From Burkholderia cenocepacia (GTDB lineage: Bacteria > Pseudomonadota > Gammaproteobacteria > Burkholderiales > Burkholderiaceae), in the NCBI RefSeq assembly GCF_014211915.1, contig NZ_CP060041.1, forward strand, positions 496,001 to 560,000: a DNA stretch of 64,000 nucleotides, in the 5' to 3' direction. The notes under the pieces are model-generated. The model was not told where the DNA came from. It ran no database searches and saw only the letters and a list, made by a program, of their open reading frames with translations. Below, piece after piece: positions 17,538 through 26,730 of this stretch (positions are counted from its first letter, which is position 1; each line of letters begins with the position of its first letter). Position numbers and translations under genes: made by a program.

Positions 17538-18380
17538 TCAGGCCTTGCGCGCGACGACACCCACCGGCGAAGCGGGCGCGCGTTTCGGTGCGGTCTTGTA
17601 GTGCGTGCTGTACAGCGCCGCGCCGACGAACACCAGCCCGCCGACCAGGTTGCCGAGTACCGTCGGGATCTCGTTCCACAGCAGATAGTCGACGACCGTG
17701 AAGTGGGCGCCGAGCATCAGGCCGGACGGGAACAGGAACATGTTCACGACCGAGTGCTCGAAGCCCATGTAGAAGAACACGAGGATCGGCATCCACATCG
17801 CGATCACCTTGCCCGGTACGGACGTCGACATCATCGCGGCGACCACGCCGGTCGACACCATCCAGTTGCACATCACGCCGCGCACGAACAGCGTGAGCAT
17901 GCCGGCGGCGCCGTGCGCCGCATAACCGAGCGTGCGTGCTTCGCCGATGCCGCCGATCTTCTGTCCGATTGCGTTCGGCGCTTCCGAAAAGCCGAATGTG
18001 AAGATGATCGCCATGAACAGCGCGACCGTCAGCGCGCCCGCGAAATTGCCGAAGAACACCAGCGTCCAGTTGCGGAACACGCCACCCCAGGTCGCGCCGG
18101 GCCGGCGATCGATCACCGCGAGCGGCGCGAGCGTGAAGACGCCGGTGAGCAGGTCGAAGCCGAGCAGGTACAGCATGCAGAATCCCACCGGAAACAGCAG
18201 CGAACCGGCTAGTGCGTTTCCGGTGTTGATCGTGATGCTGACCGCGAAGGCGGCGGCGAGCGCGAGGATCGCGCCCGCCATGTACGCGCGAATCAGCGTA
18301 TCGCGGGTCGACATCGACAGCTTCGATTCACCGGCATCGACCATCCTGGTGACGAATTCGTTGGGCGTGAGGTAGGCCAT
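17538..18380 (-). CDS. Formate/nitrite channel (FocA/NirC family)
   Basis: A 280-residue inner-membrane protein with six hydrophobic segments and the FNT repeats (AYMAGAILALAAAFAV, NWTLVFFGNFAGAL, MCNWMVSTGVV, FEHSVVNMFLFP with the conserved channel His). FNT proteins pass formate, nitrite or hydrosulfide. Nitrite is favoured here because the gene upstream encodes a nitrate/nitrite-sensing NIT-ANTAR antiterminator and the leader between them has an ANTAR-type attenuator. No nitrite reductase gene is in the window. Confidence 0.88.
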   Translation of the reverse strand: MAYLTPNEFVTRMVDAGESKLSMSTRDTLIRAYMAGAILALAAAFAVSITINTGNALAGSLLFPVGFCMLYLLGFDLLTGVFTLAPLAVIDRRPGATWGGVFRNWTLVFFGNFAGALTVALFMAIIFTFGFSEAPNAIGQKIGGIGEARTLGYAAHGAAGMLTLFVRGVMCNWMVSTGVVAAMMSTSVPGKVIAMWMPILVFFYMGFEHSVVNMFLFPSGLMLGAHFTVVDYLLWNEIPTVLGNLVGGLVFVGAALYSTHYKTAPKRAPASPVGVVARKA

Positions 18381-18407
18381 GGTGTGCGCTCGTAAAGTTG
18401 GACGGGC

Positions 18408-18454
18408 AAAAAAAACGCGCCAGGCACTCGCTCGACATGCGAGTGCCTGGCGCG
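18408..18454 (-). terminator. Attenuator terminator in the leader of the nitrite channel gene
   Basis: In the minus-strand sense, a perfect 16-bp stem (CGCGCCAGGCACTCGC / GCGAGTGCCTGGCGCG) with a 7-base loop runs straight into eight T residues. It ends 28 bases before the channel gene ATG and well after the preceding gene's stop, so it stops transcription inside the leader unless antiterminated. Confidence 0.88.
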
Positions 18455-18478
18455 GACGCTGTTATCCACGTGATCGGT

Positions 18479-18526
18479 CGCCACGGTTCGACATGGCGCG
18501 ATCGTCAGGCCGCCATTAGCCCGACG
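18479..18526 (-). promoter_or_regulatory. ANTAR-target-like tandem hairpins
   Basis: Upstream of the attenuator, minus strand. The first hairpin (18526-18503) has an 8-bp stem, a closing T-G pair and the hexaloop AATGGC, matching the A1/G4 rule for loops bound by ANTAR proteins. Four bases later a second hairpin (18498-18479, CGCCATG/CGTGGCG) has the six-base loop TCGAAC, which does not fit the A1/G4 rule. The second hairpin's 3' arm could also pair with the start of the terminator stem. The neighbouring gene encodes an ANTAR protein. Confidence 0.65.
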
Positions 18527-18708
18527 AGCGAGATGTTCGCAATTCTCGTACCAGTGACGGGGATATCGCGATGCAGGCTGGCCGGACGCGAAATGCCGGG
18601 GGAGAAAGCCGCGGCCGATCGCAGCGAATCGCACTCGCGCGGTGCAAACTGCACCTCGCGCATGCGCGTCGGGCGCAGCCGCGGTGCGTGAAGCGCCGTG
18701 CGTGCCGG

Positions 18709-20064
18709 TCAGGTCGTGCCGTCGTCGTGCGGTGTGTCCGGCGCGCTTCGCTGCGTACGACGTCGCGCGGAAGTCTGCGCGTGCTCGTCGACGAATCGCT
18801 CAGGCGACGTCAGCGCGTCTTCCGCGATATCGGCAAGCGGCCGATTGCCGTCCATCGACGCTTTCTGCAGCATCCGATACGCTTCGTCCTCCCGCAGGCT
18901 GAAGCGCGTCATCAGCGTATTTTTCGCGCGCTGCACGAGCTTTCGTTCGTAGAGCGCGCGACGCGCCGCGTCGAGCTCGACCTCCGCGCCGGCCAGTCGC
19001 GCCGATTGCGACTCCAGCAGGGATTTCAGGCTGGCGAGCGTCCCCACGTCGGAGCCGGAGAGGCGTTCCGGAAGTTCGTGAACCGCCGCGCGCGCCGACA
19101 ACGGATCGCCGGCGAAGAACCGGGCGAGCGCCTGGGTATGCGGGGGCGGATTGTTCCGCAATTGCGCCATCAGGCGCTCGGAGTCGCGCAGCGTTCGGTG
19201 CGCGTCGTCGATTCGCGCGTTGCACGTTTCCTGCACCTGCAGCGTCAGCGCAATCTGAAGGTGCCAGAGATCATCGATGCGGGCGCTCGCGGCGTCGAAC
19301 CATGCTTCGCTCAGGACGGCGTCGAGCGCATCGCCGGCGTGCGCCGTGCACAGTACGCGGCGCAGCTTCTCGAGCGCCGCCATGTGCGGCTCCGTCATGC
19401 GGGTTTCCCACCATGCGCTTTGCGCCGTGCTTGCGAAGCTCGCGAAGACTTCGAGACTGCGCTCCTGCGCGGCTATCAGATACAGCAGGCGCTGCTGCTG
19501 GTCCGCCGAAAACGTGCCCGCCGCGAACATGTGCGCGCCGACGGCGCGTTCCTGTCCCGCTTCCTCCTTGCCCTCGACGACATGGACGAGGGCAATCAGC
19601 ATGCGCGATACCGACGGGTCCGCCGCGCTGTCGGCAAATTGGAAAATCAGCTCCACGAGGCCGCCGATCACGGTACTGAACGCCTGGACGGAATCCGGCG
19701 CCGACAGTGCAAGATGGTCGATCTGTTCGCGCAGCACATCCAGCGATTCCAGGTCGAGCAGCACCCAGGCGATCAGCGACAGCAGACGCGACGTCGAACC
19801 GCGCGCGGGCGTCAGTTCCAGGTCCAGGCGCTCGCGCAACTGCGCGACGAGCGGCACCGATTCGCCGCGCGAAGCCGCGCGTTCGGCGACGAAGCGCTTG
19901 CCGCTCGACGCCAGATAGATGCTGGTGGCGCCGCGCTCGCGCTGCAGCGCATGGATCAGGCGGCCGAGCAGGTCGACCAATTCGATCTGCTCGGCCAGCT
20001 GGCGCAGGGACGCGATTTCCTGATGCTTGGCGAGCAGCGCGAATTGCAGGGCGGTGGCGGGCAT
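18709..20064 (-). CDS. NIT-ANTAR nitrate/nitrite-responsive antiterminator (NasR-like)
   Basis: A 451-residue cytoplasmic regulator. Residues ~35-300 are a helical NIT (nitrate- and nitrite-sensing) domain, including LIHALQRERGATSIYLASSG, the RERG start of the domain. A coiled-coil linker (ESQSARLAGAEVELDAARRALYERKLVQRAKNTL, cited in parts) leads into the ANTAR RNA-binding domain with MTRFSLREDEAYRMLQKASMDGNRPLADIAEDAL at ~390-425. NasR-type proteins bind paired hexaloop hairpins when nitrate or nitrite is bound and prevent termination. The likely target is the leader of the channel gene just downstream. I chose ATG 20064; the open frame extends 27 codons further. Confidence 0.88.
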   Translation of the reverse strand: MPATALQFALLAKHQEIASLRQLAEQIELVDLLGRLIHALQRERGATSIYLASSGKRFVAERAASRGESVPLVAQLRERLDLELTPARGSTSRLLSLIAWVLLDLESLDVLREQIDHLALSAPDSVQAFSTVIGGLVELIFQFADSAADPSVSRMLIALVHVVEGKEEAGQERAVGAHMFAAGTFSADQQQRLLYLIAAQERSLEVFASFASTAQSAWWETRMTEPHMAALEKLRRVLCTAHAGDALDAVLSEAWFDAASARIDDLWHLQIALTLQVQETCNARIDDAHRTLRDSERLMAQLRNNPPPHTQALARFFAGDPLSARAAVHELPERLSGSDVGTLASLKSLLESQSARLAGAEVELDAARRALYERKLVQRAKNTLMTRFSLREDEAYRMLQKASMDGNRPLADIAEDALTSPERFVDEHAQTSARRRTQRSAPDTPHDDGTT

Positions 20065-20613
20065 GGTGGAGACTGACCGTCGACAGGGACTCGGTGCAGT
20101 GTAGAGCGGACAATAATCGTCATTTTTTGACGCCTTGCAGGTCAAGATCCGTGACGAAGGCGCGGTCCGCAGCTTCGCTACCCAATACTACCCGAGCATG
20201 GGCGTGCAATGCCTCGGCAACATTCACAAGGCGCACTGCCAATAAACGCTCTCAATCTTTTGAGCCTGCCCGCCCGTAGACAATCCAAGGTTTCATGTCC
20301 GCTTCGGGCCGGCTACGATTTTCTACCCTCGGAATAGCCGACTTCTTTTAGAAACCGGCTCCGCACCCATCGTTCTTCTCCCACATTTTTCACAAGAATA
20401 ATTACAAAAAATTACCAGCCAATACCGATTTAATAATACGATAGCCCACCCAATCATTCTTACGTTTTCCCGACACCTCCACGATCCGTGGCGGGTGTCG
20501 GGCGAGAAGCGCGAGAAACGACACGCACGCGGATCGCCACGGACCCATCCGGATCGCCGCCGGCCGGCTCCATCGCCGTTCGCCACTGGATCGCCTTCAA
20601 CCGGAGCTCACCC
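20065..20613. other. Intergenic region upstream of fliD
   Basis: No gene is seen. The section from about 20330 to 20460 is AT-rich and could hold the fliD promoter, but I find no convincing sigma-28 or sigma-54 box. A strong hairpin follows at 20469-20502. Confidence 0.45.
20469..20502. repeat. Strong inverted repeat in the fliD upstream region
   Basis: Nested arms CCCGACACC/GGTGTCGGG and CCACG/CGTGG form a nearly continuous stem around ATC. No T tract follows on either strand, so it is not a terminator; it could be an operator or a structured 5' leader about 110 bases before fliD. Confidence 0.5.
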
Positions 20614-22128
20614 ATGCCAACGACCACGCCCGTCAACAGCGGCGCGAACGCGAACAGCCTGATGCAACAGGCGGCACAATCGATCATCAACGGCTCGACC
20701 GGCAATCCGGCGATGGATGTCGGCTCGCTCGTCAAGACGCTCGTGAACGCGAAAACGGCCGGCCGGGCCGCGGCGCTTGCCGCATCGCAAACGACCGGTA
20801 ACACGCGGATTTCCGCATTCGGCGCGCTGTCGTCCGCGCTCGGCGCGCTCGAGGCGGGCCTGACGTCGCTGAAGAACGGCGCGCTGCAGTCGACGTTCAA
20901 CGCGGTCGCGAGCGGCAAGGGCCTGACCGCGACGGCCGGCGCGGGCGCGGTCGCCGGCACCTACACGGTCGGCGTCACGCAGATCGCGACCGCGCAGGCG
21001 CTGTCTTCCGCCGGCTTCAACGGCAGCAAGGCGCTCGGTACCGGCACGCTGACGCTGTCGCTCGGCAGCCGGTCGTTCAAGGTCGAGGTCGGCGGCACGA
21101 ACAACACGCTCGCGGGCATCGCGGCGGCGATCAACGGCGCGGCGGGCAACCCGGGGATCAGCGCGACGGTCATCAACGGCACGGACGGCGCGCACCTCGT
21201 GCTGGCATCGTCGAAGACGGGCGCGGCGAACGCGATCAGCGTCGCGGTCGGCAACGTGTCCAACGACGGCGGCCTGTCGAACCTCGGCGTCACGTCGACG
21301 GCCGACCCGTCAGGCGGCGCATCGAAAATCGATTCGGCGAACGGCGCGGCCGCGTGGCGGCAGAGCACCGCCGCGCAGGATGCGAAGTTCACGCTCAACG
21401 GGATCGCATCGACCAGCGCGAGCAACGCGGTGTCGGGCGTGCTGACCGGTATCACGTTGAATCTGTCGGCGGCCGCGGTCAGCGCGACCGATACGCAGAC
21501 GTTGACGGTCAGCACCGACACGAAGTCGCAGGCCGCCACGATCACGAATTTCGTGAGCCTGTACAACACGGTGGTCAAGACGATGGGCGCGCTGTCGAGC
21601 TACACGGCCGGAGCCAGCTCGCAAGGCGCGCTGATCGGCGATTCGACGTTGAACACGATCCGCAACTCGCTCGCGTCGATCGTCGCGCGCGGCATCGACA
21701 GCGGCGCCACTACCGAGAAGGGCAACGGACACGTGAACCTGCTGTCGATCGGCATCAAGCTCGAGAAGGACGGCACGCTGAACGTCGACAGCGCGAAGCT
21801 CGACAGCGCGTTGTCTGCGAACCCGTCGGGCGTCGCGCGCCTGTTCAATCCGGAGAACGGGATCGGCACGCGCCTGGCCGACCAGATCACGCAGTTCACG
21901 AAGAAGAACGGGATGATCGACGTGCGCACGACCGCACTGACCGCCGATCTGAAGCGCGTCACGCAGCAGCAGTCGGATCTGTCCGACTATGCCGCGCAAC
22001 TGACGAAGCAATACCAGGCGCAGTTCACCGCACTCAACACGTTGATGGCGCGGATGAACACCAACACGCAGTACCTGACGCGATTGTTCGGGGGTGCGAA
22101 CAGCAGCGGCACGCTGTCCAGCAAGTGA
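20614..22128 (+). CDS. fliD: Flagellar hook-associated protein 2 (filament cap)
   Basis: A 504-residue exported cap protein that sits at the filament tip and folds flagellin subunits. The N-terminal FliD_N region (AMDVGSLVKTLVNAKTAGRAAAL, in parts) and the C-terminal FliD_C region (GDSTLNTIRNSL, LLSIGIKLEKDGTLNVDSAKLDSAL, ending in a coiled coil with LTKQYQAQFTALNTLMARMN) are both clear. Between them lies the Ala/Gly/Thr/Ser-rich variable D2-D3 part. It has no signal peptide, as expected for type III export. GGAG lies eight bases before ATG 20614. No other flagellar gene is nearby, so this is a stand-alone copy. Confidence 0.9.
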   Translation: MPTTTPVNSGANANSLMQQAAQSIINGSTGNPAMDVGSLVKTLVNAKTAGRAAALAASQTTGNTRISAFGALSSALGALEAGLTSLKNGALQSTFNAVASGKGLTATAGAGAVAGTYTVGVTQIATAQALSSAGFNGSKALGTGTLTLSLGSRSFKVEVGGTNNTLAGIAAAINGAAGNPGISATVINGTDGAHLVLASSKTGAANAISVAVGNVSNDGGLSNLGVTSTADPSGGASKIDSANGAAAWRQSTAAQDAKFTLNGIASTSASNAVSGVLTGITLNLSAAAVSATDTQTLTVSTDTKSQAATITNFVSLYNTVVKTMGALSSYTAGASSQGALIGDSTLNTIRNSLASIVARGIDSGATTEKGNGHVNLLSIGIKLEKDGTLNVDSAKLDSALSANPSGVARLFNPENGIGTRLADQITQFTKKNGMIDVRTTALTADLKRVTQQQSDLSDYAAQLTKQYQAQFTALNTLMARMNTNTQYLTRLFGGANSSGTLSSK

Positions 22129-22252
22129 GCGGCCGGGTCGCGCGAGAGGCGCGGCCCGGAGTTGTCGCTCATGCCCGGCGACGCGCCAGCGCTCGCCGGA
22201 TACGCATCATCACGGATAGCCGGCCCGCGGCTGTCCTTGAAGCAGGCAAAGG

Positions 22253-22899
22253 TCAGCCGAGACCTTCGACACGATCAGCGAACCGATCGATCGCACGCGA
22301 CACCTGACGCCCGAAATAGCCGGGCCGTTCGTGCTCGTACGCACGCAGCAGCGACGTGCATTCGCGCTCGGTCCAGCGCCACACGGGCCCCTGCTTCGCG
22401 AATACCGGATGATCGTGCAACTCGGCCGGTACCGCGTGCTCATCTTCCCACCCCAGAAATAAGCCTGGTAAGCACGGGCGAACGGCATGCCCAGCTGGTT
22501 CGCGACGGTCTCGTCGTGGCGCAGCGTGAAGTCGACGATCTCCTTGCGCGTGCGTCCGAGCGCATCGTCATGGCGCGCTTCGATCCAGCAGTGATACCGC
22601 GCGAGCTGCGACAGATGCCGCGCGGTGCGGCGCCGCTCGCGCGTCGTGCAGAGCGCGTACAGGTTGCCGCCGCCGAAATCCATCACTTCGCCGCCCGCGA
22701 ACGGCCGATAGGGCTTGCCGGTCAGCAGCGTCAGCACCCGCGCGCCGACGATCGCATAGTCGGCGCAGCGCATGTAGCCGCCGCGCGTCGTCGCTTCCGA
22801 TACGCTCCGGTGGACGACTTCGTCGATCACGGCGTGCAGCATGGCATCCACCGGCGCCGCCAGGATCGGCGGCCGGCTTGTCGTCGTTACGTGTTGCAT
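22253..22899 (-). pseudogene. Unknown conserved-looking protein, broken by a -1 frameshift
   Basis: From ATG 22899 the frame reads through GGYMRCADYAIVGARVL, KPYRPFAGGEVMDFGGGNLYAL and QLGMPFARAYQAYFWG. At a G-rich stretch near 22447-22454 it goes out of phase. One extra base there would continue as WEDEHAVPAELHDHPVFAKQ... and end naturally in VEGLG and TGA at 22253. The total length is 3n+2, as expected for one lost base. The restored protein would have 215 residues; I do not recognise its family. It may be a sequencing indel or a real mutation. An alternative ATG exists at 22947. Confidence 0.65.
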
Positions 22900-23317
22900 G
22901 GGCGAATGCGGCTTCAGCGGTTCGTCGTAAAAATCACTCCGCGGCATGGTATTACGAGCCGTTACAACGGATGGGCGCGGGATTGCGCAGATTTGTGCGC
23001 TTTTCTCGCGTCGCGCAAGACATGTCGACAGTCCGTCGGACATGGTCGATGCAACGCGCGGCAGGTTGGTCGGACGAACATCGACGCCGCGCTCGCGGAT
23101 CGCGGGCGGTTCGCGTTCATGATGTCGTGAATGACGGCAGGAGGAGCGCGGCGGCAGGCGTTGCCGCCATCGACGAGAGGGAAATCGCAACGAGTGCGCC
23201 GCGATTGCGGCGCATCGCGCAAAGCGGGTCGTGCTTGCAGGCAACGGGCGCGCCGGCCGCACGCACGGCACGCGATGCGATCACGTGCCACGCGACTGGC
23301 GCGGCACGCGTCGTACG
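22900..23317. other. Intergenic region
   Basis: No gene is supported on either strand; the open frames here are Arg-rich shadows. I see no terminator after the DapA-like gene. Confidence 0.45.
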
Positions 23318-24265
23318 TCATGACGCAGCGATCCGCCGGCGGAAATGTTCGGTGCCGGCGACGATCTTGTCGAGCACCGCGTCGAGCGCCCAGAATCGTT
23401 CGCGCACGTCGTAGTCGATCGCACGGCATTTGATCGACCCGAACGTGCCGATCCGCTGGTGATAGAGCTTCGCGAGCGCCGGGTAACCCAGCGCCTCCGA
23501 TACCGCCGAGACGACCAGGAACGTCGACAGTTCGTCGGCCAGCGCCGGATTCGACTCGCCGTGCGTGCGCAGCCACTGGTAGAGATCGGGATGGAAGTTC
23601 GTGAACACGCCGTTGAAACCGGCGGACCCGGCCTTCATCGCGTCCCAGGCGATCGCGGCGTTCGCGTTCAGGATCTTCAGCGGCGATCCCTCGGCAAGCG
23701 CGACGCGCCGCTTCACCGTCGCGAGATCGCAACTCACGTCCTTGAGCATCACGAACCGGCCCGTGTCGATGCACGCGCGCAGTTCGTCATCCGACAGAAG
23801 CCGCCGGTAAGGCGCCGGACATTCGTACAGGCCAAGCGGGAGATCAGACGGCAGTCGCGCGAGCAGCCGGTGGAGGTGGTCGAGCAACGCGGCGCTGCCC
23901 TTGCGTTGCGGATCGAGCCGGTTGGTCACGAGCACGACGCCCTGCGCGCCCGATTCGGCCGCCGCGCACAGTTCGGTAACCTGAGCGTCGAAATCGTCGC
24001 TGATGTGCCCGGACGCGACGACCGGCACGCGCCCGGCCACCCGCTCGACCACGAAGCGCGCGAGTGCCGCGCGTTCGGCGAGGCTCAGGAACTGCATCTC
24101 GCTCGATTGCGCAACCGCGAACAACGCGTCCGAACCGTGTGCCAGATACCATTCGATGAGCCGCTCGAGCCCGGCGTAGTCGATCGCGCCGGCGTCGTCG
24201 AACGGCGTCAACATCACCGGTACGATCCCCTCGATGGTCACGTTCGATTGCTGCGAGTGTTGCAT
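23318..24265 (-). CDS. DapA-family aldolase/dehydratase (class I, Schiff base)
   Basis: A 315-residue TIM-barrel enzyme of the dihydrodipicolinate synthase/N-acetylneuraminate lyase superfamily. It shows GIVPVMLTPFDDAGAIDY at the N-terminus, the conserved Tyr in GLYECPAPY and the Schiff-base Lys in MLKDVSCD. The usual glycine-rich GSTGE loop is replaced by AVAQSSEMQFLS, as in sugar-acid aldolases rather than true DapA. AAGGAG precedes the ATG. It is the last gene of the kinase/transporter cluster, so it probably cleaves a keto-deoxy sugar acid. Confidence 0.82.
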   Translation of the reverse strand: MQHSQQSNVTIEGIVPVMLTPFDDAGAIDYAGLERLIEWYLAHGSDALFAVAQSSEMQFLSLAERAALARFVVERVAGRVPVVASGHISDDFDAQVTELCAAAESGAQGVVLVTNRLDPQRKGSAALLDHLHRLLARLPSDLPLGLYECPAPYRRLLSDDELRACIDTGRFVMLKDVSCDLATVKRRVALAEGSPLKILNANAAIAWDAMKAGSAGFNGVFTNFHPDLYQWLRTHGESNPALADELSTFLVVSAVSEALGYPALAKLYHQRIGTFGSIKCRAIDYDVRERFWALDAVLDKIVAGTEHFRRRIAAS

Positions 24266-24308
24266 CGGTTTCTCCTTGCTTCAATGAATGCGGGTGCAGG
24301 CTGCCTGC

Positions 24309-25628
24309 TCAAGCCGGCAACGGTCCGGGCGCGGCGTTCGCGGCCTGTTCGGGAATCGGCTTGCGCACGAGCAGCAGGTAGGCCATCGCGCCGGCGAACG
24401 CAATCGCCGCCGCCGTGAGCAGCGCGGGCACGAACGACCACTTCTGCGCGATGATGCCGGTCAGGATCGGCGCCAGCGCGCCGCCGATGAAGCCGCCGAA
24501 ATTCTGGATCGCGCCGAGCGACGCGATGCGGCTCGGCGGCGCGGCCGCCGTCGCGAGTGCCCACGAGCACGCCGACGCCGCGTTGGCGAGAAAGATCACC
24601 ACCGAAATGCATGCGAGCGCAACCGTATTGCTCTGCACGAGCGCGGCCGGAATCGTGAACGCGACCATTCCGAGCATCGCGGCCACCACCGCGTTGCGCC
24701 GGCTCACGACCGGCGACCGGCTGCGCCGCGTGACGAGATCCGACAGCCAGCCGGCGACCAGCGAACCGACGAATCCGCACAGGAACGGCACCGATGCGGC
24801 AAAGCCCGTGCGGATCAGGCTCATGTGCCGCTCCATCGTCAGGTAGCCCGGCAGCCAGGTCAGGTAGACCCAGTTCAGGTACACGGAGCCGAAGAAGCCG
24901 ATCAGCATCCCCCAGGTCGTGCCGTGCGAGAACAGGCTGCGCCATTCGGCGAAGGTCAGTTTCGGCGCCGCGGCGACGCTCTGCGCATCGGCATCGAGAT
25001 AATTGCGCTCGGCGGCAGATAGTTGCGCGCGCACCGGATCGCGATAGAACGCGAACCACACGACGGCGACGACGAGGCCGAGCGCGCCGGTCACGATGAA
25101 CGCCCAGCGCCAGTGGAACGATGCAACGAGCACCGACAGCAGCAGCGGCGCAAGCGCGGTACCGAGCGGCGACGCGGCATTGAAAATACCGGTCGGCGTG
25201 CCGCGCGCCCGCAGCGGAAACCAGTTGCTCACCACGCGTGCGGCCGACGGGAATTGCGGCGCCTCGCCGATGCCGAGCACGATGCGCGCGACGATGAACC
25301 ATCCAAACGTGGACACGAGGCCGCCCGACGCCTGCGCGAACGACCAGACGATCAGCCCGATGCCGAGCAGCCGGCGCGGGCCGATGCGGTCGACCAGCCC
25401 GCCTACCGGAAACTGGCACAGCGCATAGCTCCAGGAGAATGCCGACAGCAGCAGCCCCATCTGCGCGAGCGACAGGCCGAGATCGCCGCGGATCGCCGAA
25501 CTCGCGACGGCCAGCGTGCCGCGATCGAGGTAGTTGACGATCCCGCTCGCCATCAACAGCGCGAGCGCGATGCGTTGACCGCGCCGAATCCGGGGCGGCG
25601 CGTGCGGAACAGGTGGGTTGTCGTTCAT
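24309..25628 (-). CDS. MFS transporter, anion:cation symporter (ACS, sugar-acid type)
   Basis: A 439-residue, 12-helix transporter. SGIVNYLDRGTLAVAS in helix 1, GGLVDRIGPRR after helix 2 and GIGEAPQFPSAARVVSNWFP in helix 4 are typical of the ACS branch (galactonate, glucarate, hexuronate importers). ATG 25628 is preferred over 25643 because GGAG lies nine bases upstream. It lies between the kinase and aldolase genes of the LacI-controlled cluster. Confidence 0.87.
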   Translation of the reverse strand: MNDNPPVPHAPPRIRRGQRIALALLMASGIVNYLDRGTLAVASSAIRGDLGLSLAQMGLLLSAFSWSYALCQFPVGGLVDRIGPRRLLGIGLIVWSFAQASGGLVSTFGWFIVARIVLGIGEAPQFPSAARVVSNWFPLRARGTPTGIFNAASPLGTALAPLLLSVLVASFHWRWAFIVTGALGLVVAVVWFAFYRDPVRAQLSAAERNYLDADAQSVAAAPKLTFAEWRSLFSHGTTWGMLIGFFGSVYLNWVYLTWLPGYLTMERHMSLIRTGFAASVPFLCGFVGSLVAGWLSDLVTRRSRSPVVSRRNAVVAAMLGMVAFTIPAALVQSNTVALACISVVIFLANAASACSWALATAAAPPSRIASLGAIQNFGGFIGGALAPILTGIIAQKWSFVPALLTAAAIAFAGAMAYLLLVRKPIPEQAANAAPGPLPA

Positions 25629-25688
25629 GTCGATTGTCTCCATGTCACTGGTAGAGGCCGGGTTCGGCCGTTCCGTCGCATGCGGAAT

Positions 25689-26615
25689 TCAGGTATCCAT
25701 ACGGTTGACTTCGTCGCGCGTCGGAATCGACGTCTGCGCGCCATGGCGCGTGACGCTGATCGCGGCCGCACGCTGGCCGAAGCCGATCGCGTCGTCCATC
25801 GACGCGCCGCCGGCCCGCGCGACCGCGAACCCGCCGACGAACGTGTCGCCGGCCGCGGTCGTATCGACGGCCGCCACCGCCATCGCACGATGGCGGCCGC
25901 GCCCTGCGCTGCCGCGCCAGCACACGCCGCGCGCGCCAAGCGTGACCAGCACGTTGCCGACGCCCTTCGCGCACAGCGCATCGGCGGCGCGCACGGCCGA
26001 TGCGTCGTCGCCCACGGCGATGCCGGTCAGCGACTCGGCCTCGGTTTCGTTGACGACGAGATAGTCGACCCGCGCCAGCAACGCATCGAAAAGCGGTTGC
26101 GCGGGCGCCGGATTGAGCAGCACCGGCGTGTGGTGGGCGCTTGCGCATGCAATCGCTCGCGCCACGCTGGCGACCGGCACTTCGAGCTGGCACACGAGCA
26201 GCGCGGCTCCGGCGATCGCGTCGCGCGCCGCGTCGATCCGGTCGGCATCGACGCATGCATTCGCGCCGGGCACGACGACGATGCTGTTCGCGCCACCGTC
26301 GTCGACCGTGATCGTGGCCACGCCGGTTGCCGTGCCTGCGATCCGGTGCAGGTGCGTCACGTCGATGCGCTCCGCCGCCAGCGCGCCGTGCAGGCGCGTG
26401 CCGAACGCGTCGTCGCCGACACAGCCGATCATCGCGACCGATGCACCGAGGCGCGCGGCCGCGACCGCCTGGTTGGCGCCCTTGCCGCCGTGAACGGTCT
26501 CGAACGTCGTACCGAGCAGCGTTTCGCCCGGCACCGGCAGGCGCGGCGCCCGTGTGACGAGGTCGATGTTGACGCTGCCGACGACAGCGATACGCGGTGA
26601 GGTGAGATCGCTCAT
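25689..26615 (-). CDS. rbsK: Ribokinase-like PfkB sugar kinase
   Basis: A 308-residue PfkB-family kinase. The N-terminal VGSVNIDLV and GGKGANQAVAAARLG and the C-terminal DTTAAGDTFVGGF, with the catalytic Asp in the GD pair, match ribokinase. It phosphorylates ribose or a related (deoxy)sugar with ATP. The LacI-type palindrome ends only a few bases upstream of the start codon, and no ribosome site is visible, so translation may be leaderless or start inefficiently. First gene of the kinase/MFS/aldolase operon. Because no ribose ABC importer is present, the substrate may not be ribose. Confidence 0.85.
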   Translation of the reverse strand: MSDLTSPRIAVVGSVNIDLVTRAPRLPVPGETLLGTTFETVHGGKGANQAVAAARLGASVAMIGCVGDDAFGTRLHGALAAERIDVTHLHRIAGTATGVATITVDDGGANSIVVVPGANACVDADRIDAARDAIAGAALLVCQLEVPVASVARAIACASAHHTPVLLNPAPAQPLFDALLARVDYLVVNETEAESLTGIAVGDDASAVRAADALCAKGVGNVLVTLGARGVCWRGSAGRGRHRAMAVAAVDTTAAGDTFVGGFAVARAGGASMDDAIGFGQRAAAISVTRHGAQTSIPTRDEVNRMDT

Positions 26616-26620
26616 GCTTG

Positions 26621-26638
26621 AATGTAACCGCTTACATT
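26621..26638. promoter_or_regulatory. LacI-type operator at the kinase start
   Basis: AATGTAA-CCGC-TTACATT has perfect 7-bp arms around a CG core, the usual design for LacI/GalR repressors. It sits five bases before the rbsK ATG on the minus strand; the divergent gene encodes a LacI-family protein. Confidence 0.75.
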
Positions 26639-26730
26639 TGAGATCGACAAAATGGCCGGAAAGGCCGTCGTCTCTGAAAATTTCGCGGTGCAGGTGTAAT
26701 CCATGTCTGACATAATACGGAACAGCATCA

